Origin: Sphingobacterium sp. SGG-5
GTDB lineage: Bacteria; Bacteroidota; Bacteroidia; Sphingobacteriales; Sphingobacteriaceae
Reading direction: 5' to 3'
Assembly: GCF_011043525.1 (NCBI RefSeq)
Contig: NZ_JAAKGO010000005.1
Coordinates: forward strand, 248,001 to 312,000
Length of the DNA stretch: 64,000 nucleotides
Shown: positions 9,498 through 19,477 of the stretch, in pieces
Layout: each line of letters opens with the position of its first letter
Position numbering within the stretch: position 1 is the first letter of the stretch
Made by a program: the position numbers and the translations under genes
Notes under the pieces: generated by a model
Database searches by the model: none
Seen by the model: only the letters and a program-made list of their open reading frames with translations
Told to the model about the DNA's origin: nothing

Positions 9498-11261
9498 TTA
9501 TGGGTTCGTAAAAGTCGGATTCCATATTTGCGAATCCAGGTCAAACTCGTCTATATTCATAAAATTCAGCCAACTAAATATCAATCGAGGTGCATCCACT
9601 GAGCGAATAACGTATCTCTCCAAATTGTCCGGCAAGGTCGGACAAAGGGTAGCACTTCTATCCGCGAAATTTGTCCAAGAATAAGTACCCGTCAGATCAA
9701 AATGCCGGTTGTTTCCACTCCTATCTTTTAGTTCCGCTCCTCCGTCGTAGCCCGGCCAATAGCCGATCAAGTTATTATGGTATGAGTCTGTACTGGGGGT
9801 AGACATCGTTGTACAATAAGAACTTTGTATATCTGCAACTGATTTGGCTACATCGTAGATGCGTACATCGGCTATTGTATGACTTTGAGTAGTAAAATCT
9901 GTAGCATAGCCCTTCGCGTACCCTAGTTGGAGCGGTTCATTTGAAACGCCATTGGCGCTAGAACCAGAGATATCACCTGTATTATACTCAACACCGTCCC
10001 TAAAAACGGTAACTTTTTGTGTAGCACCATCCATCCATACCCGTGCGATAACGGAATACCAAACTTCTTTTGCTATATCGGCTGTCGCGTAAATTTCTGT
10101 TCCACCCACCTTAAACCGAAAAGATCCACTTGACCAATCTTTGCCAGAAGCACCTTCCCTACCTATCATGAAAGCCCAACCAGGGCTCCCTCCTCCTGTA
10201 TCCGGATGTTTACTGAATACAGTTTGGGTATAAGTACCATAACTATGGACTTTTATCCTCATCTGGATAGTATATTCCTTATTCTTTTCAATATTATATA
10301 TGGCAGCATTTTCTGCATTAATTACTGCGCGGCCAACGTTTGATGTATACTTCACCGCCGAACTTATCCAAGCGGGATCTACGGTTTCCATACGTTCGTA
10401 GAGCTTGAAAGCAAACTGCGAATTATTTACAACAATGAAATTATTACGTTCGGTATCCGAAAAAACAGAACCATCGTCCTGTCCTGATGGCAACGTATAT
10501 TGACCTCCCTTGGTAGAAGTGACAATAATCAACCATCGCTCATTGGGATAATTCTTACGTGAATATATAGCATCCGTAATACTTTTCAGTTGTTGGTCAA
10601 AGTTACCTAAAGCCTCTATATAATCTTCCGAATCATACCCAGACGCTTGTCCTGTTGCATCAACTTCCTTGAAAGTTGCCACTACCAATCCGGCATCTTC
10701 CCGCTCAAGCTCTTCTACAGCCTTGGTTACAACATCCGCATCACTGCCCTCGATCGCATATGTATCCACCTCGTTCGATTGTACCACTGCCCCTAAGGCA
10801 GCATTCGCACTAATAAACGCCATACGCATATCGGTATTGTCCGCAATATGTGTGAACAATGTCGGATAATCGGCTAGGTTATTGCCACTGCCGTCACCGG
10901 CGACGTGATGCTTGTCGTATTCTACACCGGTCAACAGATCAGCATACGAAGTAAGCGACTGCTTATTCTCCGCACTTACACCGTTCCAGGACACCATGGC
11001 ATGGGTAGCCAATTGCCCCAATGTGGGCATAGCCCCGATGTCTCTTGCCTGTTGCCCTACGATGGTACCTACCCCACCTTCTACGATGATGTAAGCGACT
11101 TTATACTCTGTTGGCCGAACCTTCCCATCGTCAGGTTTTTCATCCAGATTCAACCGAAAAGCAAAATCTTTATTACACGAAGCTAATGTCAGCATTAGTA
11201 ACCCTACAACGCCGTAGGTCGTAAAGAATTTCATTTTGGATATCATAATTAATCTTTTCAT
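9498..11261 (-). CDS. Lipoprotein: phosphodiesterase-like fold with LamG (DUF4983-type) domain, copy B
   Basis: 587 residues; signal with lipobox TLASC. It has the same architecture as the gene at 5733-7448: phosphodiesterase-like N-terminal fold, inserted LamG sandwich (about 305-495) and a C-terminal tail ending near FSWLNFMNIDEFDL, which matches the FYWLNIETHDSWDL of copy A. Its active site is more decayed than copy A: the first-ligand IDG is VEG, the family His after DxxG is Gln (DATGQ), and SDHG is STKG. It is almost certainly not a phosphodiesterase now. It probably contributes a carbohydrate- or protein-binding surface. It lies 12 bp downstream of the delta-60 gene and 13 bp upstream of the M60 gene. 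Confidence 0.8.
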   Translation of the reverse strand: MKRLIMISKMKFFTTYGVVGLLMLTLASCNKDFAFRLNLDEKPDDGKVRPTEYKVAYIIVEGGVGTIVGQQARDIGAMPTLGQLATHAMVSWNGVSAENKQSLTSYADLLTGVEYDKHHVAGDGSGNNLADYPTLFTHIADNTDMRMAFISANAALGAVVQSNEVDTYAIEGSDADVVTKAVEELEREDAGLVVATFKEVDATGQASGYDSEDYIEALGNFDQQLKSITDAIYSRKNYPNERWLIIVTSTKGGQYTLPSGQDDGSVFSDTERNNFIVVNNSQFAFKLYERMETVDPAWISSAVKYTSNVGRAVINAENAAIYNIEKNKEYTIQMRIKVHSYGTYTQTVFSKHPDTGGGSPGWAFMIGREGASGKDWSSGSFRFKVGGTEIYATADIAKEVWYSVIARVWMDGATQKVTVFRDGVEYNTGDISGSSANGVSNEPLQLGYAKGYATDFTTQSHTIADVRIYDVAKSVADIQSSYCTTMSTPSTDSYHNNLIGYWPGYDGGAELKDRSGNNRHFDLTGTYSWTNFADRSATLCPTLPDNLERYVIRSVDAPRLIFSWLNFMNIDEFDLDSQIWNPTFTNP

Positions 11262-11273
11262 GTTCTAAACATA

Positions 11274-12902
11274 CTATTCTATAAACGCCAGACGCACAAT
11301 GTTACCTATGTTACTCTTTCCGTTGAACCGGGAGATAAATCCTACCAACGTGATTGTCTTTTGTCCCTGTGTATTGGTTCCTTCCAAAGCATCCATTACA
11401 AATCCATCCAACTTACCTGTATTGTTGTATCCTTCGGCGAGTGAACCGTCTTGTTCCAGGATACACAACCCCTCCCGGATTACATTGTCATAGCGTTTGA
11501 ACGATCCGGAAACCAATATCTTTCCATTGGACAATTCTTTGATATAGTTCGGTAACCCACCGCTAAATCCACGGCTTACAAAAGAGTTGTCCACACTACC
11601 GTCGGCGTTCACCCTCACTATACCGTTCGAACTATGTCCGTCGTAGCTCGTAAAAAACCCAGTCAATAAGTACTTACCCGACGGCGTTGAGGTAATCGTG
11701 TATATGGCATCGTTAGCGCCATTGCCGGGATTAAAAGTATTGTCTACGCTTCCATCGGTATGGTTGACCCTAGCAATATTTCCTTTCACCGGCACGTCGT
11801 TGTACCGATTGAAAAAACCAACTACAATCAGCTTGCCATCGGACTGCATAAAACCGTCGTTAACAATCCCGTCCAAACCTTTAGTAGCAGGCGGAAATTC
11901 TTGCCCTTGCTCGGTAGGTAAAGTGTGGTTAACATTAAATGTATCGTCCAAAGAACCATCCATATTCAATCGTACGATACCACCGACCGGATATGCCCCC
12001 ATCAACCTGTTGTCATAGGTCGAACGCTCGTAGTAATAATCGTTGTAATGCGTGAAGGCTCCTAAGGCCGTCACCTTATTATTATGTACGAAGGTTTTCA
12101 TAACCGATAAATTTGTTCCTCCATTGAACGTCGGAACCCAAAGCTTGCTTCGTTCGGGATCACTGGTAAGGTTTAAAATATCAACCTGAACCGTATCTAA
12201 ACTACCGTCCAAATTGATCTTCGTGATATGATTAACCAGATCCTTACCGTTATATTCCGGAATACTCCCTGATATTAACAACTTGCTGCCACTCAATTCA
12301 TGGATAGAATTCACACTACCACCTCTGGCACCTATACCAAATTTCATCGAAGAAACATACTGCCCATTGGCTGTGATGCGTGCTAATCCGTTGATTGTCG
12401 TAGCAGCGGCAGCCCCATTGTAATCGGTAAAGCTCCCACCTAAGAAGATCTGCCCATTGCTAAGCCTTTTTATGGTCGCGATAGTACTGTTGGCTCCTAC
12501 CCCGGCATTGAAAGTCGGATCTATAATAACATTACCCAATATCTCACACAGTGGCCCGGGGTAGATCTGTCCGTCGATAACTAGCCGTGTCCCTCCGGTA
12601 CTCACGTTATCCGGCAAGATAGCCGTCAGCGTCGAATCGGTGACCTCAGTAACCTCAGCCTCTACACCATTGACCAAAAACTGCATCTTATCTTCATATT
12701 CTTTGGCTCCATATACTGTGAAAGTCATGGATGTGCCGGTTCTGCCCGCACTCGGTGAGGGTGCAGTTTCGGCAAACCGGATACCTAAAGGCTCCTTACC
12801 TCCGGCATACGGATCCGGCCCCAATACCTCATTGTCCTTACAAGACCCCATGATCAGCAGGAGCGCTGCAGTCATCCCTATATATATCTTGTTCATTTTC
12901 AT
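11274..12902 (-). CDS. Lipoprotein with IPT/TIG domain and delta-60-repeat beta-propeller
   Basis: 542 residues; lipobox LIMGSC. The first 120 residues after the signal resemble the DUF5008/IPT-TIG immunoglobulin-like fold (TSMTFTVYGAKEYEDKMQFL). From about 125 to the end there are repeated units of delta-60/DUF5122 type, built around GKILVSGSFKRYDN, IVRVNADGSVDNSF and LARITANG patterns, which should close a beta-propeller. No catalytic residues are evident. Genes of this type are common inside SusCD operons and are thought to be surface binding or scaffold lipoproteins. The spacing of 14 bp from the fasciclin gene and 12 bp to the next gene keeps it in the operon. Confidence 0.82.
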   Translation of the reverse strand: MKMNKIYIGMTAALLLIMGSCKDNEVLGPDPYAGGKEPLGIRFAETAPSPSAGRTGTSMTFTVYGAKEYEDKMQFLVNGVEAEVTEVTDSTLTAILPDNVSTGGTRLVIDGQIYPGPLCEILGNVIIDPTFNAGVGANSTIATIKRLSNGQIFLGGSFTDYNGAAAATTINGLARITANGQYVSSMKFGIGARGGSVNSIHELSGSKLLISGSIPEYNGKDLVNHITKINLDGSLDTVQVDILNLTSDPERSKLWVPTFNGGTNLSVMKTFVHNNKVTALGAFTHYNDYYYERSTYDNRLMGAYPVGGIVRLNMDGSLDDTFNVNHTLPTEQGQEFPPATKGLDGIVNDGFMQSDGKLIVVGFFNRYNDVPVKGNIARVNHTDGSVDNTFNPGNGANDAIYTITSTPSGKYLLTGFFTSYDGHSSNGIVRVNADGSVDNSFVSRGFSGGLPNYIKELSNGKILVSGSFKRYDNVIREGLCILEQDGSLAEGYNNTGKLDGFVMDALEGTNTQGQKTITLVGFISRFNGKSNIGNIVRLAFIE

Positions 12903-12916
12903 TTTATTTCTTCTCT

Positions 12917-13660
12917 TTATTCGTAATCTATACCGTATTCCCTTGCCATCAGGATAAATTTAATGGTGTTAAATCCAAAGGTATGCCGGTTGTAATTGAT
13001 CACATGTACACGACCGTTATCCGGTTTTATATTGGATGAAGCGATTAAGGTATTGATCCAGTTTCTTTTTGGTTCGGCAAAATCGGGAATATAAGAAATC
13101 ATGATTTGCCTTGGCCCCTTGTAGGGAACTTCGATTATACTGTTATCAGGCCCGTCATTCTGAAGATTATGATAAATCACCCCTACGTTCAGTGGTTCAT
13201 CCACATTATAGGTCTGATAAAGTTGTCCCGAAAAAGATTGCAGCTTTGTCGTATCAACCTGTGGAAAATCAATCAATCCATAATCTCCCCGGATAATATA
13301 CTGCGAAAGGAAATATCGCCACACCTCCGGTTTAACGCTACGAAATGATTTGACAGTGTCCTGTCCTGATGAATACAAAAAAACATTCAACGCAGCCAGT
13401 GTGCTGTTGATGCTAGGATCAGGAACAGCAAAGAACGTAATTTGCTCATTGCGGAATACATCTTCCATACCGGCATGACGGATCACTTGCACAAGAGTAT
13501 CGAAAAGATCAATTGGACGTTTAGCTTTCGAATCCAAATAGTCCATCATATCGCCGTTGAACACGGCATCGTGTATTCCAGAATCCTGATAGTAGTCCTC
13601 TTTATTACACGCTGCAATCAAGAGACCCGCGAAAGTAAAATATATCAGTAATTTTTTCAT
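12917..13660 (-). CDS. Fasciclin-domain lipoprotein, second of two
   Basis: About 247 residues from the ATG at 13660; an upstream extension reading MNIGDNIKQTID is less likely because the ATG at 13660 starts a normal signal peptide (LLIAAC lipobox). The body is one fasciclin (FAS1)-like domain: ITFFAVPDPSINSTL resembles the family's TvFaPtd.A motif, and a late GRVHVINYNRHTFGF resembles the second conserved box. FAS1 domains mediate adhesion or complex formation. It follows SusD by 19 bp, as its paralog at 19478 follows the other SusD, so each SusCD pair in this operon has its own fasciclin protein. Confidence 0.83.
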   Translation of the reverse strand: MKKLLIYFTFAGLLIAACNKEDYYQDSGIHDAVFNGDMMDYLDSKAKRPIDLFDTLVQVIRHAGMEDVFRNEQITFFAVPDPSINSTLAALNVFLYSSGQDTVKSFRSVKPEVWRYFLSQYIIRGDYGLIDFPQVDTTKLQSFSGQLYQTYNVDEPLNVGVIYHNLQNDGPDNSIIEVPYKGPRQIMISYIPDFAEPKRNWINTLIASSNIKPDNGRVHVINYNRHTFGFNTIKFILMAREYGIDYE

Positions 13661-13679
13661 ATCTATTGTCTGCTTTATA

Positions 13680-15308
13680 TTATCTCCAATATTCATTCAA
13701 GCTCATATACGGATTATTTTTTAACACGTCCTCATTGATAGGCCATGTCCACGCTCCTTGTAAAAACGCGGAGTATGATATCGGATGCATACAGTAATTG
13801 ATATCAAGTATCTTACGCGACCGCACCAAGTCATAAAAATAATGTCCTTCCCCCATCAGTTCCTTACATCTTTCCCAAAAAATGGCGGCTTTCAGGTTGT
13901 TATCATAATTATTTACCGCCGGATATAGTCCCGCCTTCGCACGTCCACGGATCATATTCAGTAACTCCACAGCCTTGGCATCATTGGTACCTAACTCGGC
14001 GACAGCTTCAGCCTGCAAGAGGATAGCATCGGCTATTCGGAAAATTACCTGCGAGAAACCTACAGATTGCTCCGTATTGCTATTCCCGTACGCGAAGTTA
14101 AAGAACTTAAAGAACACAAAGGTATAGTCACCACCGTACATATTAGCAGTAGAGGTACCCTCACCTTTTGTGAACCACTCCTCAATACGACGATCATCCT
14201 CCCCCTCCGGATAAAGGAGCCGCATATAAGACGGTTCATAAGCCAGCTCACTACGTCCAGATGCTGCATTCAGCGAGAACCATGGTGCATGTAAGACATG
14301 GCCCACAAAATGCCGGCGAAAATTTTCGATCTGCTCCTTGCCGTTTCCGGTATTTGATTGATAATTGGGATTGGTTGGAATTTCAAACAAGCCTTCTTTG
14401 GATCGTCCGTTGAAAATAGAAGCAGTCTCCTCGATAGGCAATAGCGCGTAAGCCCCCTGCTGATCGATTCCCGTTAGGCGAAGCTCATCCCCCAGGCGAT
14501 CTACCTCCTCATAGTATAAGCGTTTATTGTTCTCATCAAAGCCCGCACACCACATATTCAAGTGCATCATGAGTGCCAAAGCTGATCCGCGCATCGCACG
14601 TACGGCATGGTCAGCCGGATCACTGTACGTCCATGGCAGATCCTGGTAATGAGCGGCTAGGTCAGCGATACAATTCTTAGCGACCTGTACATGGGAGGTA
14701 CGTCCCAGCGGTTTTTGATTGTATGCCTCGGTATAATACGGCACATCTCCATAGAGCCGCAACAGCATAAAATAGGTCATACAGCGCATAAAGACCGCTT
14801 CGGCCTGATAACGTTTTACAGTAGCGGGTGATATACTGGCATCATTTTCAGCTATCTGCGGCACTTTATCGTAAAGAATATTGGCCGATTGTATAACTTT
14901 GTAGTGAGGTACCCAATTGTCCATCCGGTTCCACAGTACGTGTGTCACCCAAAATGTATTAGCCTGTTGACTTCCACCATCATCTACACGCTTTGTCGTC
15001 ACCGCTGTCCCCACCATATTATAGGCGAGTAAGGTAATATCGGGTCGCCTCGGATTATTGCCCTCGGGAGGCAATACCGGTGCACAGCGCAGATCTCCAG
15101 CCAGGATAGTAGGACGTTCAATTCCTATACCCTGCCGAAAAAGCCGGTACACCTCCAGGGTAAAAGTCTCAGCATCGGTTTCACTTTTCCAAAAATTATT
15201 ACCCGAAAGACTATCAGTGGGCTCTACGTTCAGAAATTTATCACAGCCTGTTAGCATAAATAACAGCAACAGGAGCATTCCGATTTTCGTATTTCTTATC
15301 TTTTTCAT
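13680..15308 (-). CDS. SusD/RagB nutrient-binding lipoprotein, second pair
   Basis: 542 residues from the ATG at 15308; the TTG three codons upstream is ignored. Lipobox FMLTGC. The typical SusD course is visible: CDKFLNVEPTD after the lipid Cys, TPR-like helices (AEAVFMRCMTYFMLLRLYGDVPYYTEAY at 170-197 region, hallmark RaxxYfrL..yGdvPl), and a C-terminal ELMGEGHYFYDLVRSRK stretch. It forms the extracellular lid of the SusC at 15331-18483, whose gene is 22 bp upstream. The ligand cannot be read from sequence. Confidence 0.95.
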   Translation of the reverse strand: MKKIRNTKIGMLLLLLFMLTGCDKFLNVEPTDSLSGNNFWKSETDAETFTLEVYRLFRQGIGIERPTILAGDLRCAPVLPPEGNNPRRPDITLLAYNMVGTAVTTKRVDDGGSQQANTFWVTHVLWNRMDNWVPHYKVIQSANILYDKVPQIAENDASISPATVKRYQAEAVFMRCMTYFMLLRLYGDVPYYTEAYNQKPLGRTSHVQVAKNCIADLAAHYQDLPWTYSDPADHAVRAMRGSALALMMHLNMWCAGFDENNKRLYYEEVDRLGDELRLTGIDQQGAYALLPIEETASIFNGRSKEGLFEIPTNPNYQSNTGNGKEQIENFRRHFVGHVLHAPWFSLNAASGRSELAYEPSYMRLLYPEGEDDRRIEEWFTKGEGTSTANMYGGDYTFVFFKFFNFAYGNSNTEQSVGFSQVIFRIADAILLQAEAVAELGTNDAKAVELLNMIRGRAKAGLYPAVNNYDNNLKAAIFWERCKELMGEGHYFYDLVRSRKILDINYCMHPISYSAFLQGAWTWPINEDVLKNNPYMSLNEYWR

Positions 15309-15330
15309 GTCTTGCAAATATTATAACACA

Positions 15331-18300
15331 TTAGAACTGTACACTTAATCCTACCGTATAGCTACGTGGCGTAGGATAACCATCCGTACGGTCATACCCG
15401 GCAGAGGTCACGAGCTCTGGATTGGGTCCCGAATAGCTCGAGAACGAATACAGATTATTCCCGGTGACATACACACGCATAGAAGTGACACTATACTTTT
15501 GCGTCCACTCGCGAGGGAAGTTATACCCCAAGGTTATATAATTAACTTTCAAATACGAACCGTCTTCCATAAAGAGGGTCTGATTAGCCCGAAACGGGCG
15601 AACTGCCGTTCTCCTAAAATCAAAGGGATTAGGAAGAGCAGACACATCACCCGACTGCCTCCAGAAATCATAGCGATCCAAGGGCAGCAAAGTGGATTCT
15701 TTACGCCCCCCATATCGACCGAAAGGACTACCATAGGATTCCATCTGTTTCGCCAAGGCGGCGTTGATTACATCCCGACCGTAGGTATATGACAACTGCG
15801 CATTCAAGGAAATCCCCTTATAGCGTAAGAAAGTATTGATACCTCCAGTCATTTTAGGTTGGGCGTTACCGACCACAACCATATCACTGTTGTCTAGAAT
15901 GTAATCGCCGTTTAAGTCGGTCCAATAGGGGTCTCCGCCTTGGAAGTAGTAACCTTCCGCTGTCTTGTAGGGCTCGCCTGTAGCTGGGTTTACAGGCACA
16001 TCCCCATCCGTGGCAAAGGTACCCCGATAGTCAAATAATACAAAGGACATGGAATTACGTCCCAGCCGATATAAGGTATGAAATGTATTATATTGATCGT
16101 CATACTTCATAAACTCTCGGTTTCCATCGGGCAACATCGTAAGTACGTCATCGTTCCAGGCACCTATTAAAGTGAGATCCCACGAAACCTTACTGGAGGA
16201 TGGCAATGGTCTAAATAATAGATTGAATTCATAGCCGTAATTGACCATACTGACCTCATTGGTCTTAATCTTTTCAAAAGCGTTGTGATTGGCCAGTGGC
16301 TTTTCCCACAACATGTTGTCGACTTGCTTATAGTAGGTCTCCAAGGTAGCGTTAACCCGTCCTTCGTAAAGACCAAACTCCACAGCGCCACTCATTTGTG
16401 TGGTCGTAGAAGGAATAAGCTGGGTATTTGGCATCTGCCCCCAGGAAAAACCAATCGTCTGATTATTGTTGAAATAACCGGAATAGATATATCTTCCGTT
16501 GGCATCGAACACCGTACCTGTAGGAACGATATTCTTACCCCAGGATCCCCTCAGAGACAAGTAGTCCAAGAAGTTATCTGCAAAGTTCTCCATAAAACTT
16601 TCTTTCTCTAGGTTCCAACGAGCCGCAATGGCTGGATTTTTGACCCAAGGTACGTCAGGGCCAACAGAAGACGATTTATCAAACCGGTAGTTGAAATCTA
16701 CAATATACCGTTTATCAAAAAGGTTTAAACTCAACGCCCCCGCAAAACCGGCAGTACGGACGTCGGACATGTTGTTCAAAACACCCCCCAAAGCACTTCC
16801 TCCATTAAACCCAAAGGGGCCTTCATATTGGTCATTGGGATAACCGGTTTTTTGTTGAGCTTTGGCTTGAAACTCCGTCATGTTCAGCTCACTGAAGACA
16901 TACGCCATTACCGTATGTCGGTTAAAGTCCTTGATATAATTCAGACGAGTCAGATTATATAAAGTTCCCCGCTGTCCGTCATGGTTGTAACTCTTGGAAT
17001 TATTATTATTGGCGACAGCCGGCGTAAAGACATCTTTACGTGTTGTTGCGTAGTTGTAACTGAAATTGTTGCTTGCCCGTAAACCTTTGAGCACTTCAAA
17101 ATCAAAATCTAACGTAGCTCGGAGATCTGTGGTGCGGTCATCGTTGCGTCCCGTCAACGCCGACAGGATATCACCGTTCACGAAGGAAGAGCTAGGTGAG
17201 GGAAAAAGCGATGTAGCAGACGAAGCTGCTGCCACGCCACCCTGTGTCACCGAGTTTCCACTTCCGGTTTTTTGCTTACCAAAGTTCCCAGACATGATAC
17301 CCGAAAGGCGGAAGCGCTCCGTAGGTCTGTACTCCGAATTCATATTTAGGGTATAACGGCTGAAACCGGTGTTTTGAATAATACCTTTTTCGTTGTAATA
17401 CGATCCGTTAATCTTGTAATTGAAGGTCACATCCCCTCCTGACGCATTGATATTATGCGTCTGATTATAGGTTGGCTTATAAAAAACACCTTGCCAGTTG
17501 GTCGAATTGTTGAAGTATGGGTTCAGACTGTCTGACAATAACTGACTATCCTGTATATCGTCCCGAGCCTCCCATATATCTCCGTTATATTCCATAATCT
17601 GGTTGATACGGGCATAGCGTTCATTGACACCCCCTAAGACATCACGCAGGTTTGGAACGGTATTAAAAAACTGATTCGTTGTATACTGGATAATCGGCAC
17701 TTTAGATTTACCACGTTTGGTGGTAATAATAATCACACCGTAAGCTCCACGTGAGCCATACAAAGCTGTAGCAGCGGCATCCTTCAACACATCAATGGAT
17801 TCGATATCTTCCGGTGGTATCAGAGAAATTGGACTGATACCGGTTCCTCCCGAATTGAAACCGTATTCAAAGTCAGTATTATCATCCACCTGTACACCAT
17901 CGACTACATACAAGGGTGACGTGGGTGTCAGAAACCCGTCTACACCGCTACCACTCATGGAGATATTCGACAGACCGCGGATCATGACGGAAGTACGGCT
18001 TCCAGGTTGTCCAGAGTTCAGCTGGATGTTCATACCAGCTACCTTACCCTGCAACATCTGCATCACATTGGATACCGGATTGTCCTGTAGTTGGCTACCA
18101 TCGATACGTACTGAAGAGCCTGTCATGGTCTCGCGTGTACGGCTGGTGTATCCTTGTACGACTACCTCTTCTAGTGCATTCTGCTTCTTTTCCAAATAGA
18201 CGGTAAACACCAGTAGCTTCTTACCGACAAGACTTTCTTTAGCGACATTATACTCCAGATTACTGAATTCCAACTCATCGCCTTCCGGTACGGAGACCTT

Positions 18301-18483
18301 AAAATAACCGGATTTATCCGTTGCTCCAACGGCTTTACCCAATTTTGTAGAAAGTATGGACACATTAGAGATACCTCTTCTCGTTTCACCATCCTGAACA
18401 AATCCAGATACGTCCACATTCTTTTGCGCATAGACGCTGGTGGCAAGAATCACAGACAAAATCGCTATTATATATTTTTTCAT
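15331..18483 (-). CDS. SusC/RagA TonB-linked outer membrane receptor, second pair
   Basis: 1050 residues from the ATG at 18483 (signal MKKYIIAILSVILATSVYAQ); a TTG start nine codons upstream would overlap the previous gene. There is no STN domain. A carboxypeptidase-like domain (about 24-105) precedes the plug (VVVQGYTSRTRETMTGSS, YVVDGVQVDD, LKDAAATALYGSRGAYGVIIITTKRG), then a 22-strand-type barrel ending in YTVGLSVQF, a normal outer-membrane C-terminus. It imports a ligand caught by the SusD next to it. Without STN it is not expected to signal to a FecR, which fits control of this operon by another kind of regulator. Confidence 0.96.
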   Translation of the reverse strand: MKKYIIAILSVILATSVYAQKNVDVSGFVQDGETRRGISNVSILSTKLGKAVGATDKSGYFKVSVPEGDELEFSNLEYNVAKESLVGKKLLVFTVYLEKKQNALEEVVVQGYTSRTRETMTGSSVRIDGSQLQDNPVSNVMQMLQGKVAGMNIQLNSGQPGSRTSVMIRGLSNISMSGSGVDGFLTPTSPLYVVDGVQVDDNTDFEYGFNSGGTGISPISLIPPEDIESIDVLKDAAATALYGSRGAYGVIIITTKRGKSKVPIIQYTTNQFFNTVPNLRDVLGGVNERYARINQIMEYNGDIWEARDDIQDSQLLSDSLNPYFNNSTNWQGVFYKPTYNQTHNINASGGDVTFNYKINGSYYNEKGIIQNTGFSRYTLNMNSEYRPTERFRLSGIMSGNFGKQKTGSGNSVTQGGVAAASSATSLFPSPSSSFVNGDILSALTGRNDDRTTDLRATLDFDFEVLKGLRASNNFSYNYATTRKDVFTPAVANNNNSKSYNHDGQRGTLYNLTRLNYIKDFNRHTVMAYVFSELNMTEFQAKAQQKTGYPNDQYEGPFGFNGGSALGGVLNNMSDVRTAGFAGALSLNLFDKRYIVDFNYRFDKSSSVGPDVPWVKNPAIAARWNLEKESFMENFADNFLDYLSLRGSWGKNIVPTGTVFDANGRYIYSGYFNNNQTIGFSWGQMPNTQLIPSTTTQMSGAVEFGLYEGRVNATLETYYKQVDNMLWEKPLANHNAFEKIKTNEVSMVNYGYEFNLLFRPLPSSSKVSWDLTLIGAWNDDVLTMLPDGNREFMKYDDQYNTFHTLYRLGRNSMSFVLFDYRGTFATDGDVPVNPATGEPYKTAEGYYFQGGDPYWTDLNGDYILDNSDMVVVGNAQPKMTGGINTFLRYKGISLNAQLSYTYGRDVINAALAKQMESYGSPFGRYGGRKESTLLPLDRYDFWRQSGDVSALPNPFDFRRTAVRPFRANQTLFMEDGSYLKVNYITLGYNFPREWTQKYSVTSMRVYVTGNNLYSFSSYSGPNPELVTSAGYDRTDGYPTPRSYTVGLSVQF

Positions 18484-18496
18484 TTGATGCACTTTC

Positions 18497-19471
18497 TTAA
18501 TCGTTTTCAAATAATGGAGCTTCGTCGTAGAAATAAAAGATCACTTCCCAATCTCCGCGTTGATATATGCTAAAAGGAAATCCTATCCCATAATCCGATC
18601 TTATCCCGCCATAACTGATACGATCAAATGTAAACAAAGCATATGCATTACCATTTGCTGTATATTTAGTCGGAATTGTCGACACCAATGGTATAGGGTA
18701 CTCGACGTCATACGTAACAGAACTGTAGTCTGGCGCAAAACGCATATTAAAACCATGTAACATGTTCTCCCAATCCGTTGTATTAAACTTATTCAGAGGG
18801 ATAGGTGTCAGATCCGGTCTGAGTACTTTAAATGTAATCGAGCTACCATCACCAACCCGATTGAACCAGACATTGATCCTTCCTTCCAACGGTGTACGGG
18901 TTTCCTCGCCTAACATTCCCCCAGAGATGATCAGTCCGTTCAACGAATAGGGTTCCTCTATTTGAGGTTTCAGCTTAAGGTCCCTGAAATAGCGACGTCC
19001 TCCTGAACTCTGTACTTCCACATCGAACACATAACCTGAATCCGGAAAAACCTTTAAAATATTGGAATTAGCCGTTTCCCACATGGTTAACGTCCCGGAG
19101 TGTTCTCCGATCTCCCAAAGCGGGCGCATTACCGTATCGCGCTTTGCACGGATTTCTTCCAATGACTTCTCCTCACCGGTATAGCGCCCGGTCCAGATGG
19201 AAACAGGGAACAGCTTTAACAGTTCGGGAGCGGGTTTACCGTCAAATGTACGTACAGCAGATATCCGGAAAGATAAAGGGAGGGACGACTCGCCGCTGTT
19301 AAAATTCCCCTGATAAACGGTACTCCGCCCTAAAGTCGGTTGGTATTCCTTCTGCGTAAAGTTCATGTCCAAACTAAAGGCATTCAGATCTTGTGGAAAG
19401 TTTTTCTTACAGCTGTAAGCCAATGCGACAGATATGCACACCAATAATAGATATAGTATTCTCTTCATCAT
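18497..19471 (-). CDS. DUF5007-like lipoprotein
   Basis: 324 residues with a lipoprotein signal (ALAYSC). The body is predicted all-beta; I recognise it only loosely as a DUF5007-type protein, a family found beside SusCD genes. It has an FQL-like opening (DLNAFSLDMNFTQKEYQPTLGRS) and conserved aromatic segments such as WEIGEHSGTLTMWETANSN. No enzyme motif is visible. It sits between the first fasciclin gene (6 bp) and the second SusC gene (13 bp), so it must be made with them. A surface-exposed accessory role in ligand binding is the most that can be inferred. Confidence 0.7.
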   Translation of the reverse strand: MMKRILYLLLVCISVALAYSCKKNFPQDLNAFSLDMNFTQKEYQPTLGRSTVYQGNFNSGESSLPLSFRISAVRTFDGKPAPELLKLFPVSIWTGRYTGEEKSLEEIRAKRDTVMRPLWEIGEHSGTLTMWETANSNILKVFPDSGYVFDVEVQSSGGRRYFRDLKLKPQIEEPYSLNGLIISGGMLGEETRTPLEGRINVWFNRVGDGSSITFKVLRPDLTPIPLNKFNTTDWENMLHGFNMRFAPDYSSVTYDVEYPIPLVSTIPTKYTANGNAYALFTFDRISYGGIRSDYGIGFPFSIYQRGDWEVIFYFYDEAPLFEND

Positions 19472-19477
19472 AGCCGA

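Noticed and set aside
18484..18510. Longer SusC start overlapping the DUF5007-like gene
   Set aside because: The start would be TTG and would add a charged stretch before a normal signal peptide that begins at the ATG at 18483.
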